Made by a program: the position numbers and the translations under genes. Shown piece by piece: positions 43,345 to 51,519 of a DNA stretch of 64,000 nucleotides (positions are counted from its first letter, which is position 1; every line of letters starts with the position of its first letter). The notes beneath the pieces were generated by a model. It saw only the letters and a list, made by a program, of their open reading frames with translations, searched no databases and had not been told where the DNA came from. This stretch comes from Natronorubrum tibetense GA33 (GTDB lineage Archaea > Halobacteriota > Halobacteria > Halobacteriales > Natrialbaceae): positions 3,200,265 to 3,264,264 of the forward strand of contig NZ_KB913017.1 in NCBI RefSeq assembly GCF_000383975.1, in the 5' to 3' direction.

Positions 43345-43943
43345 AGATCTCGCCTAACTGATAATTCCCTGCCCTCTCAATTACCCGTCCGCTGAGACCA
43401 TGATTTTCGGCCGTGTGAGCGATGCTACGGTCCGGAGACTTAAAAGGAACCCAGTTAATTGCCTTAGTGGGACGCCGGGTCTATCCTAACGATTTTCGAC
43501 CCGATTGGGCATACCCAGATGAGTACTTGAAGTGGGCAAATAGAGGCACCAAACCAGGATCGGCGGATTCGGGATTCTTTATGTTACCCCCGTTTCTATT
43601 CGTGGGATACGCTCATTCCAATAAAGATTGCCTCATTCTCTTTATTAGCGAATTCAGAAATCATCAAACCGGTATTATTCCGCCACACAATTGATAGTAT
43701 AATAGGTTTGCTGTAGCCGGCAGCTGAGAATGCAACCCGGGATATATCTGTCTCTATGTTGAGGGGATTGGAATCGAATCGGTGTTTATCGCTACACTCC
43801 AGATTACAAATACCTGTATCATATCTGTGTACCATGAACCGAGTACGCGCTAGTGATCCTCGTCAGTGTACCATAGTACTGTGCTATGTATATGCACCAA
43901 GCGCAGATACTCCTTCTCAAGAGCGTCTTCAGCAGGAGTTTAC
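43345..43943. other. Low-GC island start without a supported gene
   Basis: About 600 bases between the tRNA-Glu fragment and the transposon. Two short frames are open: 43422-43694 plus (90 codons) and 43596-43835 minus (79 codons). They overlap, have no promoter or homology I recognise, and their composition is not haloarchaeal. A frame starting ATG 43834 (MNRVRASDPRQ...) runs into the transposon; restoring the empty site (through the GAATAAAC duplication) would end it after about 44 codons. Confidence 0.4.
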
Positions 43944-44006
43944 GAATAAACGGCTCTGTTGAAACCCTCAGTAGATGATAAGATTGGACTGCTGAATACA
44001 GAGGGT

Positions 44007-44987
44007 GGGCCTTGTATAGACGCTCAAACGTTAGCAGTGTATAGCTGATCGAACTCTTGTCGCTGTGCTAGTAGCTCGGGGAAAATACCACATCTACTAG
44101 GAAGTGAAGCGGGACGGGTTCGTTGTGCACACGAAGACCTCCCGCTTCACAGAGAGGGTTGTGTCGCTCGCCCAAAAAGCCGTCGTTGGCCCGCCAGCTC
44201 CGGCCTACCGCCCGGGAGAAGAAGGCTACGCTGACTGGGTGATTCTCGCCGTTCAGGGATTGAAAGAGTATCTCGGCCATCCGTACCGGAAGCTGATGGA
44301 CGTCCTCCGTGAGATGCCGAGAGTTACGGAATCACTCGGATTGACGCCTGAAACGGTTCCACACTTCTCGACGGTGTGTACGCGAAAACAAGCGATTCCA
44401 ATGAAGCGGTGGCGAGCGATCCTCGATCAGTCCGTCGAACTGTATGATCTTGGAGATGTACAGGCGATCGACGCAACCGGTGTCGATCGCGTCCAGGCCA
44501 GCCAGCACTACGCAAAACGGACGGACTACACGTTCGAGGCGGTGAAGACGACGCTGCTCATCGATTGTGAAACCAGTGCGATTCTCGATATACACTGTTC
44601 GATGAAACAACCGCACGATACACAGGTCGGTTGGCAGGTGTTAGTGCGGAATCTCGACGAGTTGGCGACTGTCGCTGCCGATAAGGGCTACGACTGGGAA
44701 GAACTTCGCACGAGATTGCGTGCGGAAAGTATCACACCGCTGATTCCGCAGCGAGATCCTGGAATGCGGGGATGGGCGAGAAATTTGCTCATCAAGGATC
44801 GGGCGTATCACCAGCGTTCGAACGCTGAATCAGTGTTTTTTGGGCTCCGGCGCAGATACGGCGATACGCTCTGGTCGAGAACCTGGTTCGGCCAATTACG
44901 TGAACTTGTCATGAAATCCGCCGTCCGCAACATCGAACGCGCAATAGAGGACTCACACCCGTGAAATCACGCGTTCAAACAAGGCCC
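44007..44987 (+). mobile_element. Complete IS5-like insertion sequence (981 bp)
   Basis: Ends GGGCCTTGT (44007-44015) and ACAAGGCCC (44979-44987) are perfect 9-base terminal inverted repeats; similarity continues weakly inward (GACGC/GAACGC). The flanks AGAGGGT (44000-44006) and AGAGGGT (44988-44994) are a 7-base target duplication. One transposase gene fills the element. It is nested inside the left end of the larger 43952-46873 unit. Confidence 0.85.
44104..44964 (+). CDS. IS5-family DDE transposase
   Basis: A 286-residue transposase. Catalytic residues read as Asp123 (VQAIDATGVD), Asp193 (TVAADKGYDWEE) and Glu242 (RSNAESVFFGLRRRYG), the last matching the Y-(2)-R-(3)-E-like signature region of IS4/IS5 enzymes (here YHQRSNAE). 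The N-terminal region (YADWVILAVQGLKEYLGHPY) matches haloarchaeal IS5-group elements. Start GTG 44104. Frame is intact with terminal repeats and target duplication present, so the element may be active. Confidence 0.93.
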   Translation: MKRDGFVVHTKTSRFTERVVSLAQKAVVGPPAPAYRPGEEGYADWVILAVQGLKEYLGHPYRKLMDVLREMPRVTESLGLTPETVPHFSTVCTRKQAIPMKRWRAILDQSVELYDLGDVQAIDATGVDRVQASQHYAKRTDYTFEAVKTTLLIDCETSAILDIHCSMKQPHDTQVGWQVLVRNLDELATVAADKGYDWEELRTRLRAESITPLIPQRDPGMRGWARNLLIKDRAYHQRSNAESVFFGLRRRYGDTLWSRTWFGQLRELVMKSAVRNIERAIEDSHP

Positions 44988-45110
44988 AGAGGGTGGGTGA
45001 AGCACACCACTCTAATTTATTTCGATTTAAAGTGGATAAATAATAGGTCCACTACACGTATCTATGTAGCAGAAGAAAGAATTGTAAGTGATAAGTGAGA
45101 GACTGCGGAT

Positions 45111-46694
45111 ATGAGTGGACCGACACCAGACCGTTGCGGATACACGTGGCCCGAAAAACACGAAATTGATGACAGCCCGCATCACCAGAACTGTTGCTGG
45201 CGACAGACCGTATATGGAGAAGACCACTGTGTATGGCATTCTGACACAGAAAAAGTCACGAAATTAGTTGAGGAGTTGCAAGGAACGAGAGCCCGGCCAG
45301 AAATCCGTGACCTGAATTTTATTAAAACTGGTAAAACCCCATCCCCATCTTACGATAAAGTTCTGTCTGAAACCCTTGACGGGGTAAAGTTATCTGCCGT
45401 AGAGTTGGGCAATAAAATTGATTTTGAGAAAGTTACGCTACGTGACGCTGACCTATCGGACGCGGATCTTAGAGAGGCCAATCTATCAGGCGCGGATCTT
45501 AGTGATGCTGACCTATCAGGCGCGGATCTCAGAAAGGCCGACCTGTCGGGCGCAAACCTCAAGAAGACCGACTTAGCGGGAGCAAACCTGTTTGAGACCG
45601 ACCTCTCAGACGCAAACCTCTTTGAGGCCAAACTCTCGGATGCAGACCTCGTGAGGGCTAATCTCTCCGACGCGAGGGTCATTGGTGCCGATCTCTCCAA
45701 CGTGGACACCCGGGACGCCGACCTCTCTGACGCAAATCTTGCGAGAGCCGACCTCTCGGACGCGTATCTCGTAAATACCGACTTTTCTGGCGCAGAGCTC
45801 AGGGCAACCGACTTCTCGGGTGCGTACCTACCGGAGGTTGACCTTTCGGGTGTGAATCTGAAGAGTGCGACGTTCCATAATGCAAACCTTCAGGAGGTAA
45901 TACTGAACCGTGCAACTCTTTTTAGAGTTGACTTCCGAGGTGCGAAACTTCACGGAAGCCTTCTCGGAGACGCTCGAATTGACGCAGAGACGGAGTTTCT
46001 GGGACCACCGGTCAATGATGGTGTGCGGTCTCCTCATACGTGTGCTGCTATTTTCTCAAAACCGTGCTGTGTGTACGACCCAAACTACTCTGGTGAGAGT
46101 GACGAAACGAACGAAGATAAAGCTAAAAGCGTCTATCAGGCCCTCGAAGAACTAGCGACCAGAGCGGCGCAGACGCGCTTGCAGTCACAGTGTTTTGTTC
46201 GCCGTCAGGACATCCAAAAAGATGTCTATAGAAAGACACTACTCAACGGACCGGAACAAGACAGTGACGAGACAGAAACAATCGATTCACAACCATACCT
46301 CCAGTCGAGACTTAACTCATTTGAGATAAGGTCCATCGCAGGAATGCGATACGCCCGTGCGAAAACAGCCCGAATGACGCTCCTCTATGGCGAAAGTCCT
46401 TGGCGAATTATTGCATGGAGTGTTGGATTTGTCGTTGCAGTAGCGCTCGTCTATCCGCTGAACGAGTGGCTGAGACCGATCGGTGAGGAGCCAATCACGT
46501 ATAGTCGAATAGCTGAAGAGCCAACATTATTCCTAGAATCACTGTACTTCAGCACTCTCACTTTCACAACCCTCGGGATGGGTGACTACGAACCGCTGGG
46601 GTGGGGACAAGCGATTGCGACACTCAACACTGCATTCGGAGCCATCTTAATCGCTCTACTCGTATTCGTCCTTGGGCGTCGAGCCGCGAAATAG
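45111..46694 (+). CDS. Pentapeptide-repeat protein fused to a two-TM ion-channel domain
   Basis: A 527-residue fusion. N-terminal Cys/His-rich segment (CGYTWPEKHEI..., HHQNCCWR, HCVWHS) may bind zinc. Residues about 108-290 are tandem pentapeptide repeats of the A(D/N)LSx type, forming a right-handed quadrilateral helix. After a linker, TM helix about 433-450, a pore loop with TTLGMGDYEP (486-495) and TM helix about 505-523 form an Ion_trans_2 channel module; the filter LGMGD is a variant of the potassium-channel TVGYGD. Low GC compared with the core. It is cargo of the transposon-like unit. Possible role: gated potassium or cation conductance controlled by the cytoplasmic beta helix (inference). 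Confidence 0.88.
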   Translation: MSGPTPDRCGYTWPEKHEIDDSPHHQNCCWRQTVYGEDHCVWHSDTEKVTKLVEELQGTRARPEIRDLNFIKTGKTPSPSYDKVLSETLDGVKLSAVELGNKIDFEKVTLRDADLSDADLREANLSGADLSDADLSGADLRKADLSGANLKKTDLAGANLFETDLSDANLFEAKLSDADLVRANLSDARVIGADLSNVDTRDADLSDANLARADLSDAYLVNTDFSGAELRATDFSGAYLPEVDLSGVNLKSATFHNANLQEVILNRATLFRVDFRGAKLHGSLLGDARIDAETEFLGPPVNDGVRSPHTCAAIFSKPCCVYDPNYSGESDETNEDKAKSVYQALEELATRAAQTRLQSQCFVRRQDIQKDVYRKTLLNGPEQDSDETETIDSQPYLQSRLNSFEIRSIAGMRYARAKTARMTLLYGESPWRIIAWSVGFVVAVALVYPLNEWLRPIGEEPITYSRIAEEPTLFLESLYFSTLTFTTLGMGDYEPLGWGQAIATLNTAFGAILIALLVFVLGRRAAK

Positions 46695-46950
46695 AAGCGC
46701 TAAACTCAGTGCTCTTTTGATGATAGATGTAATATGTATGTCTGTTCTGAAAGTCACACCTGTACTGACCGGTCACTACCCTCAAAGTTCGGCTCCCAAT
46801 CTGTACGACATTCGCGCTGTCTATTCAGTACGACTGTTGAAACTTATCACTAGGCAAGAGTTTCAATAGAGCCGAATAAACCCTTGTCGTCTCAATGAGG
46901 CGCTCAATTTTGTGTGCTGGGTGGGCATCAGTGCTCTGAGCAAAACTGTT

Positions 46951-47262
46951 ATGAATGCTCCCACTGGAAGTGGGAATATGGTGAAAGTGGATTCAAAAGG
47001 ACGGATCGTCCTCCCGCAGGAGGTCCGAGAGCGTCTCGGAATTACGCCCGGGACGGAAGTAGAGATCCACGAAGAGGGTGGAAAGGCAGTCGTTGAACCC
47101 GAAGATAATCCCGAACAAATTATCGAACGGATGGACCATCTCGTTGCGAAAACGGCTTCTGACCGAGGGGAGACGACTCCGGTTGACGAAGAAGTTGATC
47201 CAATTGCCCAGAAGCACCGGGCTGCTGTTCGAAGAGGAGCAGAGAAAAACAGCGATGAGTGA
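46951..47262 (+). CDS. AbrB/MazE-type antitoxin (VapB-like)
   Basis: A 103-residue protein with the swapped-hairpin AbrB domain VDSKGRIVLPQEVRERLGIT and PGTEVEIHEEGGKAVVEPE, then a helical acidic tail that would wrap the toxin. Start is ATG 46951 or ATG 46978. It overlaps the PIN-domain gene by 8 bases (ATGAGTGA), the usual VapBC layout; VapB represses the operon and neutralises VapC. Confidence 0.88.
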   Translation: MNAPTGSGNMVKVDSKGRIVLPQEVRERLGITPGTEVEIHEEGGKAVVEPEDNPEQIIERMDHLVAKTASDRGETTPVDEEVDPIAQKHRAAVRRGAEKNSDE

Positions 47263-47722
47263 CGCTAGCGGCCCGTATCTTTTCGATGTTGGGGTAATTG
47301 CTCTCGCACACACGGAGACACCGGTTCGTGAGGCAGCACTTTCATACGTTCGAGACGCCATTGCTGGAGAGATCGATGCCGTTGTGCCATATCCTGCGCT
47401 ATTCGGCGCGCATACTGTTCTGACGACGTACTACGGGCAGTCAAACACAGATGCGTCCCGGTTGCTGCAAAATTTCATGGACGCAAAACGCATCCACTGG
47501 TATGACGGGATACCCGACGACGTTGTCCGAGGTGGGTTGTCGCGGTCGAGTGAAGCAAATGTTAATGGGTGGGATGGGTACTATGCTCAGGTAGCAATTG
47601 ACGAAGGAGTGAACACTGTGTTGACGATCGACGACGACTTCGAACGGTTTGACGAGTTCGATACCGAAGTCATTCTCTCGTCTGACGAATTTAGCGAACT
47701 GAACCGGTTTTTGGGAAACTGA
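47255..47722 (+). CDS. PIN-domain toxin (VapC-like)
   Basis: A 155-residue PIN-domain protein, expected to be a metal-dependent RNase. Acidic active-site candidates are the Asp in YLFDVGVIALAH at the N-terminus, an Asp/Glu in the central helix, and the Asp cluster in VLTIDDDFERFD near residue 130. In many VapC proteins the first motif is D-x-(S/T/N); here it is DVG, so activity is uncertain. ATG 47255 overlaps the antitoxin gene end. Confidence 0.85.
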   Translation: MSDASGPYLFDVGVIALAHTETPVREAALSYVRDAIAGEIDAVVPYPALFGAHTVLTTYYGQSNTDASRLLQNFMDAKRIHWYDGIPDDVVRGGLSRSSEANVNGWDGYYAQVAIDEGVNTVLTIDDDFERFDEFDTEVILSSDEFSELNRFLGN

Positions 47723-48044
47723 TTCCCCTTCTCACTCTGAATAAAGGAACGGCATTCCCAGCTACTGTTATTTGAACTCGGTTGGAGCAAAAAGACCACA
47801 AAGAACAGGTATTTAGTGGTGAAACGAATCAAAGAGCCGTTCAGTGTGTCGAGATAACGCGTGATTCTCGTCGGCAGTATAGGCAGATCCCTTATCGTCC
47901 GTTCGGAAAAGGAAACCGTAGCCGAGCAACGGGGCGTCTAGTGCTGCATCAATGCGTCCTGACTCAATTTCTCGTGATTCGAGGCGAAAACTCATGCGTC
48001 AGTCGTAGGAAGACGTAAAGTTACTCCGTACCAAGTAGTCAATC
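47723..48044. other. Spacer after VapBC with one doubtful small frame
   Basis: The only notable frame is 47813-47995 on the minus strand (60 codons, MSFRLESREIESGRIDAALD...). Codon choice is compatible with coding but there is no homology, promoter or partner, so it is not called as a gene. Confidence 0.3.
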
Positions 48045-48230
48045 ATGGGTGTCGCGCGTTCGCTTCTCACAACACTGATCCTCGGGACCACGGCGATCGT
48101 TGCCACCGCGGTTCTAGTCGGATTTCTATCGGAATCAGCACTTTGGGTCGTCCTCGCCGCCGCTACGGTTGTCGTGATCGCGGACCTCTCATTAACCACT
48201 CGCCCCCTCCTTGCTGAGGACGTCAACTAG
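48045..48230 (+). CDS. Small two-TM protein, one of two related copies
   Basis: A 61-residue protein with two hydrophobic stretches (ILGTTAIVATAVLVGFL and LWVVLAAATVVVIADL) and tail SLTTRPLLAEDVN. A truncated relative sits at 51520-51651 (ATVVMIADLLLTTRSLLTEN), 3.4 kb downstream. Function unknown; precedes the M48 protease gene by about 100 bases. Confidence 0.6.
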   Translation: MGVARSLLTTLILGTTAIVATAVLVGFLSESALWVVLAAATVVVIADLSLTTRPLLAEDVN

Positions 48231-48333
48231 CCAGAAAGAACAACAGGCTCACCCACAATATTCTCCGTGTATATACACTCTCTTCATCTTCGAATACCTT
48301 GATAGGGGGCCTTGATATTAACTGTCACAGGAG

Positions 48334-49257
48334 ATGTTCGCAACGGTCCGAGAGCGGATTGAGTCAGTTGAGCACTGGGAATTACTGACATTGATGTTGT
48401 TAACGTGTGCGGCAATCGTGACATTATACACACTCGGAATACTGATCGTTCGTCCGTTCTTTTTCGGGATGGACTTTCACGTTTATTTGATAACCGCGTT
48501 TCTTGTTGCTGTAGGGTTAGCAGGGTATCAATACTGGCGAAGCTATCGAATTATCAAACAAGATGGGGTGAAACTACAGGAGGCAGATCATCCACAACTA
48601 CATCGGTCTGCTCGTCGCTTTGCAAGAGATTTCGACATTGAGAAACCAGAATTACGACTACTTGACGATCCAGTACCGAACGCGTACGCGATTGGCGGCC
48701 CAAAGAACGGTGTCGTGTTTTTCAATACTGGACTCCTCAATACACTTGACGAGCGAGAAACTGAAGCTATTCTTGTTCACGAACTCGCCCACCTCAAACA
48801 CCGCGACAGCATCGTCATGATGCTTGCGGGCGCTGTCCGTCAACTAATGCGCCGTGGTGCGTTTTACATCGCACTTTCGGTAGTGATCGCCGCCAACATG
48901 CTCTTCTCGGAAGACGAACAGAAAGAAGAAAGTCAGTTAGAGTACGCTATCGTCGCTGGTACAACTGCGTTCGTATCAGGTCTCGTCTTATTTTTCAGTC
49001 GTGCTCTCTCACGATACCGAGAGTACGTTGCGGATTTGACTGCTGCGCGAGCGATTGACGATCCAAATTCAATGATCTCTGCTCTCCGCTCCCTCGAAGT
49101 AGCAACCGCTGGCGGAAAAGACGTCGAAAACGACCAAGCTGCATCGCTATACATCATGAACAGAGTTGAGGGCCGATTAGCAATGCTGTTTCAAACACAT
49201 CCATCGACCGAACAACGAATAGACGTCCTTGGCTCCGTTGAAATCCTTCAGAGATGA
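48334..49257 (+). CDS. htpX: M48-family membrane metalloprotease (HtpX-like)
   Basis: A 307-residue zinc protease. Two N-terminal TM helices (about 20-70), then AIGGPKNGVVFFNTGLLNTL and the zinc motif HELAHLKHRD (HExxH), another TM pair (about 165-220), and the third-ligand region SRYREYVADLTAAR (Glu in REYVAD). HtpX-type proteases degrade misfolded membrane proteins. Length is normal. Lower GC than the core. It ends just before a solo IS end (49338-49355). Confidence 0.92.
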   Translation: MFATVRERIESVEHWELLTLMLLTCAAIVTLYTLGILIVRPFFFGMDFHVYLITAFLVAVGLAGYQYWRSYRIIKQDGVKLQEADHPQLHRSARRFARDFDIEKPELRLLDDPVPNAYAIGGPKNGVVFFNTGLLNTLDERETEAILVHELAHLKHRDSIVMMLAGAVRQLMRRGAFYIALSVVIAANMLFSEDEQKEESQLEYAIVAGTTAFVSGLVLFFSRALSRYREYVADLTAARAIDDPNSMISALRSLEVATAGGKDVENDQAASLYIMNRVEGRLAMLFQTHPSTEQRIDVLGSVEILQR

Positions 49258-49337
49258 CATTGAGAAGAGTTACTCTTTCCACCGGGTTTCGCGGATCCGA
49301 CTGAAAACTAGCTCCTTAGCGAATCGCAAGACGTGAA

Positions 49338-49355
49338 GAGGGTTTCAACAGAGCC
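49338..49355 (-). repeat. Solo transposon end identical to the left end at 43952
   Basis: GAGGGTTTCAACAGAGCC is the exact reverse complement of the 18-base terminal repeat at 43952-43969. No partner end or target duplication is found nearby. The reading frame of the following gene is open right up to this repeat, suggesting that an insertion and deletion removed that gene's beginning. Confidence 0.7.
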
Positions 49356-49462
49356 ACGTCCTTCAATCCGAGTTCGACACTCACGGATCTGCTACTGAAC
49401 CATTTAATGTCGGGCCGTTTCTCGGTCGGTTTACGAAATTTGGCTTCACAGGCGCCCCAGTC

Positions 49463-50860
49463 GTGATCTTATTGATCGGATTCATCGGGGCTGCTGCAAT
49501 TGGCGCTGACATAATCGGAATCTCATCCACTGCGGTTCTACCATCTATTGGGGGAGTCACTGCGATGGTGTTGCTGATACTGTTGCTTCTCTGGCTGGCT
49601 AGCCTTGTCCTCTTTCCATGGGCGTTACTGTTCGCAAATGGCGGAAGTCCAATACTTGGTTTCTTAGCCGTTACTTCGGTACTGCTGTTCTTCTTTAGCG
49701 GAGCTGTTCTCCCTGACGTGCTCATCCTTAGACAGTTAGATCTCTTCTTTTACGTTGGGTTGATGGGAATCGCCGCGATTCACGTCAAACAACTACTCCT
49801 GGATTCGAACACTCAAAGCACTTCATCAACTGCCTCACCAGAAGATGCTGTACGGGACCTCGATCTGGAAGGAGAACACCAACAGGATCAACGAGAAGCT
49901 AGCATCGAACCGACGCCTACAGAGACAGCAGCGACACCAGAATCACACTCAAAACCGTCTACATTCGATAGTGACTCAGTAGCGAATTCATGTAACGAAT
50001 CCGAAGCTGGTGCCGAACACACTGCATCACCAGTTGGGTTTAATCCGACAGATTCTTTCCAGGATACTTCCCGGACAAATCGGACTGATGAGTCAACGCT
50101 AACGCCTAACGAGACAATCAACTACTTTGCCTTCCAACAGCGGACTAACTCGGAGAAAACACGAAAAGCGAAAGAGCGCACCGTTGCCGAGGAACAGTCC
50201 TCGACCTCACTTTCGGAATCATCACACACGACAAACCCTCCTAACTCATCTTCATCTACTTCCCAGGAAACTGACCTTGGACACGATCCCGTTGATGATC
50301 CTCCGAATAACCGGAGTAGGCGGGCAGTTATTGGTGTGGCACTCGCAGCAACGGCCAGCCTTCCCTTCCTCTACACGCAGCGTGACGGCATCGCCTCTTA
50401 TCTCGGAAGCACCCCACTCGGGGGATACATTTCCGGTGCTGGTGGCCCACCCAGTGCAACAAACAATTCATCAACCGACGACTCTAGCGCCGCTGATGAG
50501 GATGCCGCCGAAGATATCTTTGATAAATCGTCAGATTCAGACGGTTCAGAAACCGACTCATCGTATTTTGAGGTGAGTGGCCTCGAAACGAATTCCCCGA
50601 TTGGCCCAAACGAACAATTACGCGTCGAAGCCACTATCGAGAACACGGGAGCCCAGCGCGGAGAGTCACCTGTAGCCTTAATAATTGGCCACGACCCTCA
50701 GATCGAGGATATCGAAAGAGTAGCGCTCGGAGCCAACGAATCAGACAATCTCACGCTTGAGTTTACGGCTGGTGAACCAGGGGGAGGGTACGAGGAGTTC
50801 CCGATCATAGTCGAAACAGAATACGACGAACGAAGCGTGGAAGTTGTCGTTGCAGAGTGA
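49463..50860 (+). CDS. Membrane protein with low-complexity linker and C-terminal beta domain, probably 5'-truncated
   Basis: From GTG 49463 the product is 465 residues: about three or four TM helices (ILLIGFIGAAAIGADIIG; MVLLILLLLWLASLVLF; LAVTSVLLFFFSGAVL), a Ser/Thr/Glu-rich linker of about 170 residues, a twin-arginine-like RSRRAVIGVALAATA segment (about residue 288), another low-complexity stretch, and a CARDB-like beta-sandwich (NEQLRVEATIENTGAQRGES). The same frame is open and coding-like upstream to the solo IS end at 49355 (FNVGPFLGRFTKFGFTGAPV) without any ATG, so the original start was probably lost. Function unknown. Confidence 0.65.
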   Translation: MILLIGFIGAAAIGADIIGISSTAVLPSIGGVTAMVLLILLLLWLASLVLFPWALLFANGGSPILGFLAVTSVLLFFFSGAVLPDVLILRQLDLFFYVGLMGIAAIHVKQLLLDSNTQSTSSTASPEDAVRDLDLEGEHQQDQREASIEPTPTETAATPESHSKPSTFDSDSVANSCNESEAGAEHTASPVGFNPTDSFQDTSRTNRTDESTLTPNETINYFAFQQRTNSEKTRKAKERTVAEEQSSTSLSESSHTTNPPNSSSSTSQETDLGHDPVDDPPNNRSRRAVIGVALAATASLPFLYTQRDGIASYLGSTPLGGYISGAGGPPSATNNSSTDDSSAADEDAAEDIFDKSSDSDGSETDSSYFEVSGLETNSPIGPNEQLRVEATIENTGAQRGESPVALIIGHDPQIEDIERVALGANESDNLTLEFTAGEPGGGYEEFPIIVETEYDERSVEVVVAE

Positions 50861-51014
50861 ACAAACAGGCTGGTACCGCGTTCATGACAAGCTCAACCAC
50901 ATTGTCCGTGCCATTCAGCGTACTGACGCCAACGGTCACTTGCAGGTAGCGATGAGTCGTATTCGTTGGGGGTCAATCTCGGTCCAGTGCTGAGCACAAA
51001 AGCTGCCCACCAAA

Positions 51015-51131
51015 TTAGCCGTGGCGCTCGCGGAAGCGCTCTTTCGAATGGGCATTGCACAACCATGCATCGATTTCTGGATCATGTCTGATTGCTTCTT
51101 CGCCACATTTCACGCATTCGTGATCTGCCAT
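51015..51131 (-). CDS. 38-aa zinc-finger microprotein
   Basis: ATG 51131 to TAA 51015 encodes MADHECVKCGEEAIRHDPEI followed by DAWLCNAHSKERFRERHG. Four zinc ligands are apparent: C6-x2-C9 and C25-x2-H28, a compact finger. It resembles many short haloarchaeal zinc-finger proteins. It stands alone in an otherwise gene-poor 800-base region. Confidence 0.6.
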   Translation of the reverse strand: MADHECVKCGEEAIRHDPEIDAWLCNAHSKERFRERHG

Positions 51132-51296
51132 GATAGGTAGTATGAAAGAAATATAGAAAAAGATCGGCATTGCTTCCGGCACTGACACATCCTCATCAAA
51201 AGATCAGCTACAGATTTGAGTGAAAATTTGACCGCTTTTCGGTAATTTCAAGCCAAAGATAGTGTTCTGGACTGGTGAGATTTCTGGAGTGATTAA

Positions 51297-51494
51297 TACT
51301 TTGCCGCCAGGCTCCCGGTGTCACTCGATTACTTTGCGCCGATTCAGCGAGTTGTTCCGAGCGACGCGCTGGTGCGGATCGAACTCGGGGATCGTAAGTA
51401 CCTACGATTTCAGTATCCGATAGTTAATGGAAATATTACAGTCATACCCAGCGGACTAAACTTTATCGTGTTCTACTTCCCACCATCGAACTGA
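51297..51494 (+). pseudogene. Possible C-terminal fragment of a PCNA-like sliding clamp
   Basis: The frame following TAA 51294 reads VSLDYFAPIQRVVPSDALVR, then IELGDRKYLRFQYPI and VNGNITVI before TGA 51492-51494. This fits the last about 60 residues of archaeal PCNA: the SLDYL helix, the IPxDxEVxxELG strand, the (H/Y)FPIxxG strand and the final strand. The ending is not the usual MLAPRIQSD. The N-terminal three quarters are missing and there is no start, so it is a remnant if the match is right. Confidence 0.4.
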
Positions 51495-51519
51495 CTGTTC
51501 CTCCGCATTCGACCGGGGC

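Larger units (their letters stand above)
43952..46873. mobile_element. Transposon-like unit with 8-bp target duplications carrying a channel gene
   Basis: The left end GGCTCTGTTGAAACCCTC (43952-43969) and the right end, read inward, GGCTCTATTGAAACTC (46858-46873) are matching terminal inverted repeats, with weaker similarity continuing to about 50 bases (tgataag, ctgaata). Both ends are flanked by the direct repeat GAATAAAC (43944-43951 and 46874-46881). The 2.9-kb unit holds no transposase of its own; inside are a nested IS5-like element (44007-44987) and the pentapeptide-repeat channel gene. It could be mobilised in trans by a related IS. Confidence 0.75.

Noticed and set aside
43422-43694. 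90-codon plus-strand frame at the island start
   Set aside because: Composition unlike haloarchaeal genes, overlaps an equally long minus frame, no homology or promoter recognised.
45440-45830. Periodic DNA (gacctatcgg/gacctctcgg-like units) resembling a repeat or CRISPR array
   Set aside because: The period is 15-30 bases, in frame, and encodes pentapeptide repeats; there are no constant repeats with unique spacers. No CRISPR array was seen in the window.
47813-47995. 60-codon minus frame between VapBC and the small membrane protein
   Set aside because: No homology, partner or promoter; kept only as a note in the spacer entry.
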